Below are positions 11,304 through 23,290 of a stretch of DNA of 64,000 nucleotides, piece after piece. A program made the position numbers and the translations under genes. The stretch is from positions 607-64,606 of the forward strand of contig MNCI01022655.1 in assembly GCA_015680685.1 (NCBI GenBank), read 5' to 3'. The notes beneath the pieces were generated by a model. The model saw nothing but the letters and a program-made list of their open reading frames with translations. It was not told where the DNA came from and made no database searches. Numbering within the stretch: the first letter of the stretch is position 1; every line of letters starts with the position of its first letter. The DNA is from Gnetum montanum. Lineage: Eukaryota > Streptophyta > Gnetopsida > Gnetales > Gnetaceae.

Positions 11304-12950
11304 TTGGCCCCTCTTTGTTAATGTCTGGAGGAGTGGCCTGAGAGATGTCAACAAAAAATGTAAAACACCATGGTAGGCTCAGCATCAACATCACTCATCA
11401 GTACCAAACCAGATGTCACTTTGCCATGATCAAGAGTGCTAAGGGTAATGGTATGCTAAGGTAAAAGGTGTAGGGAATGTGCTAAAGGATAACAAGGGAA
11501 TGAAATAAAAATGATGTGAAACTACAAGATGGGGCACCAGGGATGGCTTGTTGTCAAAATGATGACCTCTCATTGGAGTGCTTATGAGAGAGTCAACATC
11601 TATGGTACCAAAATGACTTGCTCTTGAAATTGTGACCTCTCATTGAAGTGCTTATGAGAAGCTCAATTGGGATTCATGGTTGGACTAGTTGCAAAATTGT
11701 AGCTCTGCCAAATTCTTAGGGAAATGTTTTTCCCTATTCTTTTTCTTTTTCTTTTTTTTTTAAATTTTTTTGGCTGCAAGATGAACCTACTTTGGGTTCT
11801 ACACATTACCAGATGCTAGCTATAGGATGCTTTTTGTCAAGTGGGCTACGTGCCACCCAACGAGCTTAATGTTAGTGCAACTATGTCACATCTATGGGAT
11901 AGGTGTTTCCTCCCTAGGATGAGTATCCACTTGGGGTTTTAGTAGCCCACAAAGGCTCCCCATGGGACAAGTTGTGTTACGTCTACTATGGTTTTTGTGG
12001 TTGACAAAAAAAGGATGTCATGTGCATCAAAGAGTTTGAAAGTAAGATGATGTAGGGGAAGGTAGGAAAATGCAAGGTAAAAGGGGTAAATGCAAGGGAG
12101 CTATAGTAAGGTATTAGGGGTATGCACTGTTGAGTAGCTTAGCTAGTCCAATCATGCACATTGAAGATATGTGGTGACTTACTGCTACAATGAGATGCAT
12201 CTCTACATGACTACCTCTGGGGCTTCATCTTGCAAACACAATGTAGAGAGAGCAAAAAAATAATCTCACAACATGAGATGAGAGTAAACTACTGGATGTG
12301 ATTGTGCAAAAAATGTTGCAATGGCTGTACCAATTGCAAGATCTTGAAGAACCAATGCAAGAAAACTAGTGTACGTACTAGAGCGAGAAGGTTTCAAAAG
12401 CTCTAGCAACCACACCGATGGTGAGCACCCTAAGAGACTAGAAAAATGGTAGAGGGTGATGGTGATGCAAGTGCTCAAGACTCTACACCAAGGATAGAAG
12501 CTTGGAAAGTAGGAAAAATGGTAGAGAGCCAAGATGCTACAAAAAATTCCAAGCCTAGGCAATGGTGAGGGTTGGAGAATGGTAGAAAAATGGTTGGGCC
12601 ATAGTACTACTAGTACTCTAGCAGGTTGTGCTAATGATAGGAGCTCCAAGAAAAAATAAAATACCCAAGACTAGTAATGTTGTCAGTGCGTTCTGGGGCT
12701 AGTAGCCCTAGTGATTGTGGTAGGAGCTCTAGAAGGTCAACAAAATGCCCAAGGGCATTTTCGGAGGATCAACAAAATGCCAAGGAATGGTAACACTACA
12801 AATGTTCTAGAGGCCTCTCTTGATGACGTGAACTCCATTCTAGAATTGCAATGCCCAATCTCACTAATGAGGCATGGACAAATGATTAAGAGTTGAAAGT
12901 ATTCATGCTCTCCTATCCACAAAATTTTGTGTTGAACTATGAACTTAGTG
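11304..12950 (-). other. E2 PPT and 3' noncoding region
   Basis: PPT at 11304-11320. Two CTCTCAT...ATGAGAG hairpin words about 69 bases apart (11567-11590 and near 11636) are followed by a T-rich tract (11732-11772) and the shared CTTCATCTTGCAAACACAATG block (12223). I see no coding region. Open frames here are short and not conserved in frame among copies. Confidence 0.6.
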
Positions 12951-12954
12951 TAGG

Positions 12955-13300
12955 ATCTTGGTAGACCATATGTTGTGCTAGTTTAGGGTCCTAGTAGACT
13001 GTGATGTGCTAGTTTATAGTCCTAGTAGACTACTGGATGCTAGTTTAATGTTGTAGTGGGTGTGTTGCTATGTTAGTTTAATGTCATGACCCAAGGATGA
13101 GCTATGCTAGTTTAAGCATTATGGTTGACAAATGTTGTGGGTGATAGTTTTAGCATCATGGCCCAAGGATGATCTATGCTATTTTATAGTCATAACAGAC
13201 TAGTTGTACCAATTTATAGTCATAGCAGACTATGCTATGCTAGTTTATAGTCATAGGAGACTATGCTATGTGAATTTATAGTCATAGTGAACTATGGTTT
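12955..13300. repeat. E2 dyad array
   Basis: About ten units. Perfect TAGTC-N6-GACTA dyads occur at 13017-13032 and near 13186, 13220 and 13248, with spacers CTAGTA, ATAACA, ATAGCA and ATAGGA. Other units are degraded. The array lies between the integrase C-terminus and the 3' noncoding region. Confidence 0.8.
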
Positions 13301-13344
13301 ACCTTACTATGGCATTGCATACTATGCATAGTGGTTTATTGGAT

Positions 13345-14320
13345 TGGAAAATTCATTGCTATCATGGTCAGAAAGCTTGAATGCTCTATTGCCATAAGCC
13401 TTGACAACCAAAAAAGGCCCTTCCCAGTTGCTTGAGAATTTGTCTACGGGTTTATGAATAGCCTTGAGGACTAGGTCCCCCTCCTTGATCTAGCGTTGAT
13501 GCTAATTGTGATGGTGCTTCAACCATTGCATTTGTTGGTACTACTCGATGTGATCCAGTGTTAGTGTGTGCTCCTCCTCTATCGAGTTAAGATCCATGGT
13601 TCTCAACTTTTCATTTTGAGCCTCATCAATGAATCTTGAGAGGATTACATGGACTAATGGGACCTACAATTTGAGAGAAGATGGCTTTAGATCCATAAAC
13701 CAAATTGTATGGCATCTTACCTATTGTAGTTCTTCATGTTGTATGGTAGGCCCAGAGTGTGTAGGTCAATTACTTGTGCCATCACCATTTGGTATGGTTG
13801 AGCATCTTCTTCAAAAGATTGATGATGACTTTGTTTTTGGCCTTTACTTGACCATTTTCCTATGGGTAGTAAGGTGATAAGAAGGAATGTTTGATTCTAA
13901 AGTGCTTGCAAAAGGCTTTGTTATTAGCACTGCTAAACTATGGCTCGTTGTCTATGACTATGGTCATGGGTAAACCAAATCAAGACACTATGTTATCGAG
14001 GATGAATTTGCAAACCTACTGTGATGTAGTCTTCCTATGGGGAATAACCTTAATCCACTTTGTAAATTACTCAATGGCGGTTATGATGTTTAACCCCCAA
14101 CAGTGGAATGATCATGTGATCTATATTATATGTAGCTTAGTAGGTGGCATGTGCATTAAGTTACCATGTCGCTGACACGTATCACATGCCTTAACATTGG
14201 AGATGCAATTGCACTCCATGTAAGGCCAATAGTAGCCCAAGTGTCTGATCTTCATCGCCATTGACCTGGGTGTTATGTGGCCTCCATAGAGTCCCTCATG
14301 AACTTGTTCAATGATTGTTT
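13345..14320 (-). pseudogene. E2 integrase remnant
   Basis: Integrase, which inserts the cDNA into chromosomes. On the minus strand, reading through stops: HHCC-like HEGLYGGH and CDTCQRH, a catalytic D block near VIDNEP.FSS (usually DNGPQFSS), NGQVKAKNK (the catalytic Glu of NGQVEA is lost or shifted) and the C-terminal KFSSNWEGPFLVVKAYGN. A stretch containing the first catalytic Asp appears shortened compared with E3. Confidence 0.7.
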
Positions 14321-16641
14321 GTACTTAACTATTGCTAACGCAACTCAATAGTATGCCTTCATAGGATCTACAACACAAAGTGCTATCACGCATGATGATG
14401 TATTGCCATGATCAGTTTCATATTACATCCTTTTGGGTAGTGGTTAGATGTTGTGGAGGTTTACCCTATAGAAGGTATGCCTAAATGTTTTTGTACCACT
14501 CTATTGTGTGGGTTGTGCTAATTGTGGCTATGGATCCAATGTTGATTGTTTGTGTGATAGGAATAGTGCAATCTACCACTATGGTGGACAATACACAAAA
14601 CATTTCAAGTGCAATGCTTAAGGCTAATGTAGCTAATGCATCAGTAATGGTGTTTTTGTTGTGGGGGATATGGTAAACATCACTTATTGCAAATTTCTTG
14701 AGAAAGTGCTTTATCAAGTCACAATAAGGTTTCAAGTGTTAGGCTTTACAAGCATAAAACTCCATGACTTGGTTGACCACTAGTTGTGAGTCACCTTGGA
14801 CTGCTAGGTTTTTTATTCCTAGGTCATAGGCTGCTAAGATACCCTGGAGGAGACCTTTGTACTATACCATGTTATTACTACATGGGAATGTGAAATTCTA
14901 TACAAAGGATCGAATCTCCCTAGAGGGAAATGTGATTACAACAATAGCACTACCCCCTTGAGAGGTTGAAGCACCATTGAAGTGTAAGAGTGCCTCGAAG
15001 TTATCAGGCACTTGAGTAATGCTAGTGACATGCTCATATGGAAATTCCAGATCTATTGTTGCTTGGTCATTGGTTGGGGAATCTGTAAGTTGTGAAACTA
15101 TTACTTGACCTTTAGTTGATGCCTGTGCAATGTAATATAGGTCAAAATCCATGGTTATTACTTTTCTATGTGCTATGAAATTGCTCTCATAGATGTTCAT
15201 TGTAATTTCTTGAAGTACATTACTCTTGTAGATGATGTTGACTTGGCTGTGGAAAACATAATGCCTCCACATCTTGAGTGCAAATACCAAGGCAAGGAAA
15301 TTATTTTCCACATTATTGTACTTTTCTTCATAGGCAACTAATGCATGGCTTAGGTAGTATACCATGACCTCTATACCATCATCTCTCTTTTGGCAAAGTA
15401 GAGAAGCGATGGATGCCTTTGAGGTAGTAAGGAAGATTTAGAAAGTTTTATCTTCTTGCAAAGGGTAAACCATTGGAAGTTAAGCCAACTCCTATTTAAG
15501 GTTGTCAAATGCCTCTTGGCATTGAGTTGTCCACTCAAAGAGAACATCCTTTTAGATCAAGTGTTGCATTGGCTACAACTTGTCAATCAACCATATGATA
15601 AATTGGTGTATGAATTGCAATCTACCTTGTAACCCTCGTAGCTCCTTAAGGTTACCTTGTGGTTCTAATTTGATAGTGGCCTTAACCTTATTAGGGTCTA
15701 TTCATATGCCTACTTCAGATACTATGAAACCTAGCATACAACCAATCTTAATGCTAAAGACACATTTCTTAGGATTTAGCCTAAGCTTGTGTTTAAGGCA
15801 ACATTTGAGCATAAGGCCTAGGTCACCTGCATGATTGTGTGATACTTTGGACATAACAGCTATATTTTCAGCATAATCATTGAGTATACCTAATAGGTAA
15901 TCACTAAAAATGTATGTCACATCTTGTTGATAAGTTGCTCTTGCATTCTTGAGTCCGAAGGGCATCATGATGTAGCAAAAGGTACCCAAAGGGGTCATGA
16001 AGGTAGTACTGAGCTAGTGCATTGGGTTGATCTAAATTTGGCTATACCCCAAGAACCTATCCATAAAATAAAACAAGTCATGACCAACTGTAGTATCAAC
16101 CAATTAATCAATACTAGGCAATAGGAAATTATCTTTAATGGTCACCTTGTTTAGGTCTCAGAAATCTATGTAGATGCATATAATTCTACTTTTGTTGGGC
16201 ATGACCATGATGTTGGAGACCCAGTCAATGTAGTTAATGGCTTGGATGAAACCAACTTTGTAGAGCTTGGTGATTTCATTGTAGACTACCAATGCCACCT
16301 TAGGCCTGACCTTGTGGGATTTTTGTTTGACTAGTTTTATGCTAGGATCAAGGATTATGTTGTGTTGTACTACGTCAGGATCTAGGCCTAGCATGTCTTC
16401 ATAAGACCATGCGCATTACTTAATGCTTTCGTTGAGGACTTTTATGATGTTCTAGGCATGTTGAGTTTTTAACAAAGAACTAAGTTTAAATGTTTTCACC
16501 TTGCCACTAGAGGTTACTATAGGAACTTCAATGAGGGAATCCTTAGTGATGTCACCTACCTCAAGATCTAGAGCCCTAACTAGATAGTCTGGCCAATCTA
16601 GTAGTGCCTCTACAGATGTTACATATTCATCTTAGGCTATG
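14321..16641 (-). pseudogene. E2 pol: RT, RNase H and archaeal-type RNase H
   Basis: From the right on the minus strand: an N-terminal pol segment and RT (MTPLGTFCYIMMPFGLKNA, then LNDYAENIAV replacing the usual YVDD motif, near 15700-16000), thumb text MLKCCLKHKLRLNPKKCVFS, RNase H (YYLSHALVAYEEKYNN, 14898-15365) and the second RNase H typical of the Tat lineage (DVYHIPHNKNTITDALATLA, near 14610-14680). Frames shift several times. The RT active site is destroyed, so the copy is dead. Confidence 0.75.
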
Positions 16642-16649
16642 AGCAGCTC

Positions 16650-18521
16650 TAAGATAAAACTTTTGAGAGGTTGTACTTGAGTAGGTGGGAGAGAATTTAA
16701 AGAAGTGCTTCACTTGGTATCCAAAAGCATTCAAGTAGTGTAATATATATGGTTGGCTTGATGAGGGGTGGGCTAGTGGTGTGCCTAACTTTGAGGAGCC
16801 ACCACCACCTCTACCTCGCACACCATTTATTCTATGTGAGCACTTGTTGTTTGGCTCTTGTGCTTGCTCACTTGTAATCGTTGATTTGCCCTTACTTGAT
16901 TTTAGCATGGTTTTGCCTATGTTACAACTACAGTTGCTTTAGGAGAGGTGACAATGGTCACCATAGCTCGTAGTAAGGCCACCCTCATTATGAAATATGG
17001 TGATGTAGAGGGGGCATAGCATTGGTTGTGCCATCAGGCCTCAAAGGCATTGACTAGTTGGCTCACGTGTGCTGGGTTCATGGACCTTTTCTTGGTCCTT
17101 ATCCCAAGCATTCCAATGGTTGAAATGATTACCATTATAGACTCCTTTAGTAGTGATGCCCACTTCTTTGTCACCCACAAGCACAGAGTGAGGGTAGTCT
17201 TGGCCTCAACCCCAATGGCTCATTGGTCATTGATAAGGTCAGCAAAGAGGTGGACTACAAAGGAGAGATTGAGGAGTGCTTAGGAACCACCTAATCTCAC
17301 AAAGGCATCATGGTTAGATATGTGTGTGTGCTTGAGGTTTGAGAGCTCTACTCTCTTTTCCATGCTCATGCCTTTCCAAAGTTGCTCTCCTAAAGAAAGT
17401 TTCTTGGGATGAAGTAGGAGTGGGTGATGAGGGAGGTATTGGAGGAGGGCACAAGGTTTAACTGGGCCTCCTTTCTCACCATCAAACTACAAGCAGAGAT
17501 CACCAAACATTGCTACAACCTCCAAGTGAGGTCTCACATGCACTTCACGTTCTTCATAGCATATCTAAGAAGGTTTGTGGAGTTTCTAGTGATCTGAGAT
17601 AATAGGCATTAGATAGTGTGGGATCGTGAGTAGCTGTCCAAGCCTTAGGTCAAGCACTTTTTTAGCACCACTTGCATGTAGGGCCCCCCCAGAGGGGATT
17701 GATGAGTCATATTCAATTATGACCAATGGCCATCTGGGGTGGTCACAGTCAAACTATTTCAGTGACAACGTAGGTGAGTGTCCCCTAGTTATTATTAGGG
17801 ATGTGAACAAGGCCAACCATTATATTGCAAAAGTGATAGGGCCATCCAAGGTTAAGATCAAGATAGCACACCTAGCACGTGAGGTTTCCCATGTGGTTGG
17901 ATAGGAAGACACCTAAAAGATCCACCTCAAGAAATCCACTTTGCATGCAGATGTCGTAGGTTAGTATGTGTGTAGATGCATTAGTTTTATATTTTTCTAT
18001 GTTTATGTTTTTATGTTTTCATTTCATGTCATGTTAATGCTACTATGCTATGTTTGTGAGTTAGGAAAGAGGGCTACTGAAGTAGTGATGATGATAGTAG
18101 CAAGGATGAACCCTCCTCCAACTAAGGAGAAGTAGGCACCTAGAGAGGAGCTACACAAGGCCAGAAAGGCCTTCTAGTAGTTTGATGTAGAGGGACTATT
18201 CCACCCTCACAAGGGTGATTTTGCAAGCCTCTTTAATAGTGTGTAATTGGGGGATCCCCCTACTCTCACACTTGAGGGTTTACTTGGTAAGTGCTTTAAT
18301 TTGTCATTTATTTTTCTCTTTTGCTATTGCATCTTTGGCTATTTAGTTTTTGCTAAATATTACACCATGTTAGGTTAAAACCTTAGATGTTGCTAGTGAT
18401 CCACCACTTGGACCTACCCACCACATGAAGCTATGGGTGGAGATGTTGGATAAATTTTCCTTCATGGAAGGCATAGTTGAGGACATGGTGGACCACATAA
18501 AATAGGTAGATCCTAAGCTCA
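16650..18521 (+). pseudogene. E2 antisense gene (aORF) fragment, exons 3-6
   Basis: Product unknown; see the E5 copy for the best-preserved protein. Exons by comparison with E3: partial exon 3 about 16650-16835 (donor GTGAG), exon 4 16934-17959 (acceptor CTACAG, donor GTTAGT; 1026 bases, in phase with the other copies), exon 5 18065-18285 (221 bases, as in E3), exon 6 about 18381-18521. Around exon 6 the acceptor and donor are both mutated (TATAG to TAAAA; GTGTG to ATATG). Exon 4 keeps FLVLIPSIPMVEMITIIDSF. The 5' part was deleted when exon 3 became joined to pol; the 3' part lies beyond the E3 insertion. Confidence 0.75.
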
Positions 18522-18605
18522 ATATGCATGTTGTTTTGCTTGTGCCTCTTTACCAATTTTATGCTGAGTCTATGGCTAATTTTTGATTTGCTTGTTGCAT
18601 GCCTA

Positions 18606-20303
18606 TAGCAACCAAAAATTTTAGAGGTTAGAATAGGACACTAAGAGGTCCATGGTCACATAGTCTCTTCCCTACTCCCACATGAGGGCCTACTGAAAAA
18701 TGAAAGCAAGGTGCCTAGAACAGTCTTGTTGATCAAATGGGGACTTATGGGTGTTATGAAAAAATAGATGTTAAGGGTTCACATGCTCTTTTTGGTGTCC
18801 ATAATGCTCACGAGGGTGAGCATAGTAGAGGTTTTGGGTAAAACAATGAGGGTGCAACTATGTGAATACATGCCTAAATGACGAAAAATGTGAGTAGAAT
18901 GCTAAAAATGTAGGAGAGAATGCAAAAACTGCATAGAATATGATCAAGAAAAGAAGGTACCACCCCAAATGAGGGAGCATAGTTGATTGAGACGGAGAGT
19001 TTAGGAGGTACACAGTGTACAATAAGCATAGTAGGCAAGCATAGTCATAGTCTTAGGGTTTCTAGCCATGAAAAACTAACATCCGCCATGAAGTCTAAGC
19101 CTCTTAGATTGGCTACCATGATTTCCTATGAGTCATGGTGGTGTATGATGCATTGGTAAATGTGCCACAATGTCGTAATGGTGTGCAATCGTGTCGATTG
19201 ATGTCAAAAAGTTTGTCAAAATGCCAACTATGCTCGAGTGTTAGAGTGCCAAGAATGCTAATGTTCAAATTTTTCAACTAAATGTGAGATTTGCCAATGG
19301 AGGTGTCAAAATGCCAACCCCTAAAACATGAAGCGCTAGGGTATTTATAGGGCTTATGGTTAGCATGAGTCATGGATCAACTGCCACATGCTAGAGTGGT
19401 AGTTGGGACTAGCCCCCAACTATGCTCCCACTGAAGCAAGATGGGGTTGTGCTAGTGTGCTCCAATGGATCTTGTGAAACTATCAAACTATGACTACACT
19501 ACCGAGACTGCATGTGAATTGCTAAACAAACCACAAAGTACCTGAAAATAATGCAATTTTGTAGACTACTCTCTGGGACTACGTTGTCCACTCTCTCAAG
19601 TGGTGTCAAGCATAAGTACAATTTTGGGAAAATGGGGGATGCAACAGAGACAAAAATTTCTAATCTTTCTTGTCGAAGGGATGTTGGAGCTAAGATGCCA
19701 AGCTGGTGTTGAGCTAAGGAGGTCTTTGGAGGAAGTTCTGCATGGTTGTGCTAGCTATGCTTCATAGCATAGCCCAAGAAGTTAGGAAAATTTTACAAAA
19801 AGTGAAGTTTTAGTGTAGACTATCCTAGCTACACTCTAAAGTGTAACCTTGGTAGGGAGATCATAGCCCAAAGACTTAGAGAAATCTTACAAAATTGATG
19901 TTCTCATGCAGACTATGCTAACTATGCTTTAGAGCGTAGTAGTGAGTGTAGTGCTAGAAGTTAGAAATTTTCCCAAACTATTTCTTCCATTCCCAATAGG
20001 CTTGACTACTTCTACCATGACACTTAGGAAAATTTACAAAATTGATCATTCCAAGGCTAACTACACTCTAGAGCATAGTCCTGGTAGGGTGAGTGTAGTC
20101 AGGAAACTTAGAAAAATTTGCAACTACTATTGACACTTAGAAAATTTTGCAAATCTAGATTGTTAGTGTCAACTACACTAACTACGCTCTAGAGCGTAGT
20201 CCCAATAGTGGGAGTGTAGTCTCAACACTTAGAATTTTCCAAGTTTTGACACTTAGCCAAATTTCTAGTTGAGACTCGAAAGCTCAAATTTGGTGGTGTT
20301 TCA
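18606..20303 (-). repeat. E3 3' LTR
   Basis: 1698 bases from the minus-strand TGAAACACCACC (20303) to GGTTGCTA (18606). TATA box at 19342-19349 (minus). Contains a perfect 20-bp palindrome, ACTACGCTCT then AGAGCGTAGT, at 20181-20200, plus decayed relatives near 19750, 19820, 19920 and 20065. Confidence 0.85.
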
Positions 20304-21865
20304 TTGGTCCCTCTTTGTTGATGTTTGAAGGAGTGGCCCAAGAGACTCGACAAAGAATGAAAACACCATAGTAGGCCTGGCACCAACATCACTTATTAGT
20401 ACCTAACCAAATGTCACTTCTCCATGCTCAAGAGTGCCGAGGGTAATGGTATACTAAAGGCAAAGAATGTAACAAATGTACTAGCGGATAACAAGGGAAT
20501 GAAATGCAAACAGTGTAATACTATAGGATATGGCACTAAGGTGGCTTGTTGCCAAAACAATGACCTCTCATCAAAGTGCTTGTAAGAGAATTAGCATCAA
20601 TGGCATTAGAAAGGCTTACCCTTGAGATTATGACCTCTCGTTGGAGTGCTTATGAGAAGTTCAATCTGAATTTAGGATTGGACCAGTTGTGAAATTTTAG
20701 CTATGCTAAATTCTTGGGGATATGTTTTGCCCCATTCTTTTACTGTGATTTCTTTCTTTCTTTCTTTCTTTCTTTTTTTGCGATTGTGAGGTGAACTTGA
20801 TTTGGGTTATGCACCTTGTGAGATGCTAGCTACAGAATGCTTTTTGTCAATTGGGTTGCGTGCCACCAAATGGGCTTTACTTTAGTGCAACCATGATGCA
20901 TCTATGGGATAGGTGTTTCCTCCTTGGGATGAGGTATGTTACATCCACATGGGCTTTAACTAGCCTACATAAGCTTCTGATAAGATGAGTTGCATTACGT
21001 CTACTATGGGTTTTTTGGTCGATGTAAGGAGGGTGCCATGTGCATCAGAGGGGTTGAAAGCTTGGTGATGTAAAGGGAAGTAAGGAAAATACAAGGTAAA
21101 ATAGATAAAGGCAATTAAGTGATAGTGGGATAATAGGGATGTGCACTCTTGAGCAATTTGGCTAGCTTAATCATGCACATTAGAGTAATGTTGTGACTTG
21201 TCATTGCAATGAGATGTGTCCCTTGCATGACTACCTCTAGGGCTTCATCTTGCAAACACAATGTAGAGAAAACAAGAAAACAACCACACAACATGAGATG
21301 AGAGTAGATTGTTGGATATGAGTGTGTTCCAATGGCTAGACCACTTACAAGAGCTTGAAGAGCTAATGTAGGAAAACTAGTGTAGGTGTCAGAGTGAGAA
21401 GGCTGCAAAAGATCTAATAGCCACACTAGTGGTGAGCACCCTAGAGAGGCTAGCAAAATAGTTAAGGGTGATGGTGATGCAAGTGCTCGAGACTCTGCAC
21501 CAAGGATAAAAGCTTGCAAAGCTAGAAAAATGGTAGAGAGCTTGGATGCTAAGAGTGCTTCCAAGCTTGGCCAATGGTGAGGGCTAGAGGATGGTAGCAA
21601 AATGGATGGGCCATAGTACTACTAGTACTCTAGTGGGTTGTGCTGACAATGAGAGCTCCAAGCAATAATGAAATACCTAAGCCCAGTAATCTTATCAATG
21701 CAGCTTAGGGCTAGTAGCACTGGTAACCATGGAAAGAGCTCTAAACGGTCAACAAAATGCCCAAGGGCATCTCCAGAAGATTAGGAAAATGCCTAATGGT
21801 GTAAATTTGGAAATATTATTGCTCACTTATCTACAAAACTATGTCTATTGAATTGCAAACCTATT
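20304..21865 (-). other. E3 PPT and 3' noncoding region
   Basis: PPT at 20304-20320. Two decayed CTCTCAT/ATGAGAG words (near 20564 and 20633), a (TTTC)n microsatellite near 20752-20775, and the shared CTTCATCTTGCAAACACAATG block (21244). Open frames overlapping 21115-21600 are mirrored by similarly placed frames in E2 but show no recognisable domain, so I do not call a gene. Confidence 0.6.
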
Positions 21866-21869
21866 TTAA

Positions 21870-22240
21870 GGTCTTGGTAGACCATGACCCTAGTTTAAGG
21901 TCCTAGAAGACCATGATGTGCTAGCTTATAGTCCTAGCAGATTGCTAGACATTAGTTTAACATCATATTAGATAGTGGATGTTGTGCTAGTTTAGCATCA
22001 TAATAGACATGTGGTGCTAGTTTAATTTCATAGTGGACGGATGCTGCAGATACCAATTTTAGCATCGTGGCCTAAGGATAGTCTATGCTAGTTTATAGTC
22101 ATAGCGAACTTGTTGTACCAATTTAGCATGATAGTGGACGTGTTGTGCCAATTTAGCATTATAGCAGATGTGCTATGCTAGTTTATAGTCATAGTAGACT
22201 TGTTGTGATAGTTTATAGTCATAGCGAACTATTGCTTACC
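21870..22240. repeat. E3 dyad array next to integrase
   Basis: About eleven units. Perfect GGTC-N6-GACC occurs twice near 21872 and 21900 (spacers TTGGTA and CTAGAA), and AGTC-N6-GACT near 22184. CATC, GTTG and CGTG variants appear between them. Confidence 0.8.
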
Positions 22241-22268
22241 TTACCTTGTCGTTGATGCTCTATGCATA

Positions 22269-23290
22269 CTATGGCTTTAGGTCTGAGTCGTTCACCAAAT
22301 TAGCAAATTCATTGTTATTGAGGTCGGCAAGCTTGAATGCTCCATTGCCATAAGCCTTGACAACCAAGAAAGGCCCTTCCCAGTTGGCTGAGAATTTATC
22401 TATGGATTCATGAACAACCTTGAGGACTAGGTTCCCCTCCTTGAGTGGGCGTTGATGTTGATTATGATAGTACTTTTGCCATTGCATTTTTTTGTACTAC
22501 TCAATAAAATTAAGTGTCTACATGTGCTCCTCTTCTACGAGGTTGAGATCTATGGTTCTCAACTCATCATTTTGTACCTCATTGATGAAGCTTGAGAGGA
22601 TTACACAGAGTGATAGGACCTATAATTCAAGTGGCAAGATGGCTTTAGACCTGTAAACCAAGCTATATGGTGTCTTACCTATCATAGTCTATCGTGTTAT
22701 GCGGTAGGCCCAAAGTAAGTAGGTTAGTTGCTCATGCCATCGTTGTTTGCTACAATTGAGAATCTTCTTTAAAAGGTTGACATGACTTTGTTTGTGGCCT
22801 CCACTTGGCCATTTTCCTATGGGTAGTAGGGTGACAAAAAGAAATGTTTGATTCCAAAGCACTTGCAAAAGGCTTTGGTCTCAGTACTACTAAATTGTGG
22901 CCTATTCTTTGTGACTATGGTCATGGGTAAACCAAAATGGGATACTATGTTGTCAAGTATGAATTTACAAACCTACTATAATTTAGTCTTCCTAAGGGGA
23001 ATAGCCTCAACCCACTTCGTAAAATACTCAATGGTGGTTATCATGAAACTATGTCCTACAAAGGACGTAGGCATTATTGGCCCTATGATGTCCAACCCCC
23101 AATGTTGGAATGACCACATGATCTATGTTTTGTGCAGCTCAGTGGGTGGCACTTGCATTAAGTTACCATGTCGTTGACACATGTCACACATCTTGGACTT
23201 GGAGACGTAATCATGCTTCATGTAAGGCCAATAGTAGCCTTAGTGTTGAATTTTCACTGCCATTGCCCTAGGTGCTATGTGGCCTTTGCA
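22269..23290 (-). pseudogene. E3 integrase
   Basis: Minus-strand text keeps GLDIIGPIMPTSFVGHSFM (first catalytic Asp), a DNA-binding core with several stops, and an intact C-terminal stretch (22487-22269) containing LVLKVVHESIDKFSANWEGP and AYGNGAFKLADLNNNEF. The 5' end runs back into the HHCC region and the second RNase H. Dead through frameshifts and TAG stops. Confidence 0.75.

Larger units (their letters stand above)
9677..18605 (-). mobile_element. E2: Tat-type Ty3 LTR element, 3' half
   Basis: Minus-strand order from the right: aORF fragment (+ strand, exons 3-6), pol N-terminus to integrase, dyad array, 3' noncoding region, PPT and 3' LTR. A deletion fuses pol directly to aORF exon 3 at about 16642. 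The element is cut at 18605 by the E3 LTR. Its left end lacks roughly 40-70 bases of the usual LTR terminus, so the exact E1/E2 border is uncertain. Confidence 0.75.

Noticed and set aside
20752-20775. (TTTC)n run as a functional element
   Set aside because: A simple microsatellite grown from the T-rich tract found in all copies of the 3' region.
21115-21600. 161-residue minus-strand frame in the E3 3' region as a gene
   Set aside because: Composition is Ser/Leu-rich and low in complexity; the E2 counterpart is open in a different way and no domain is visible.
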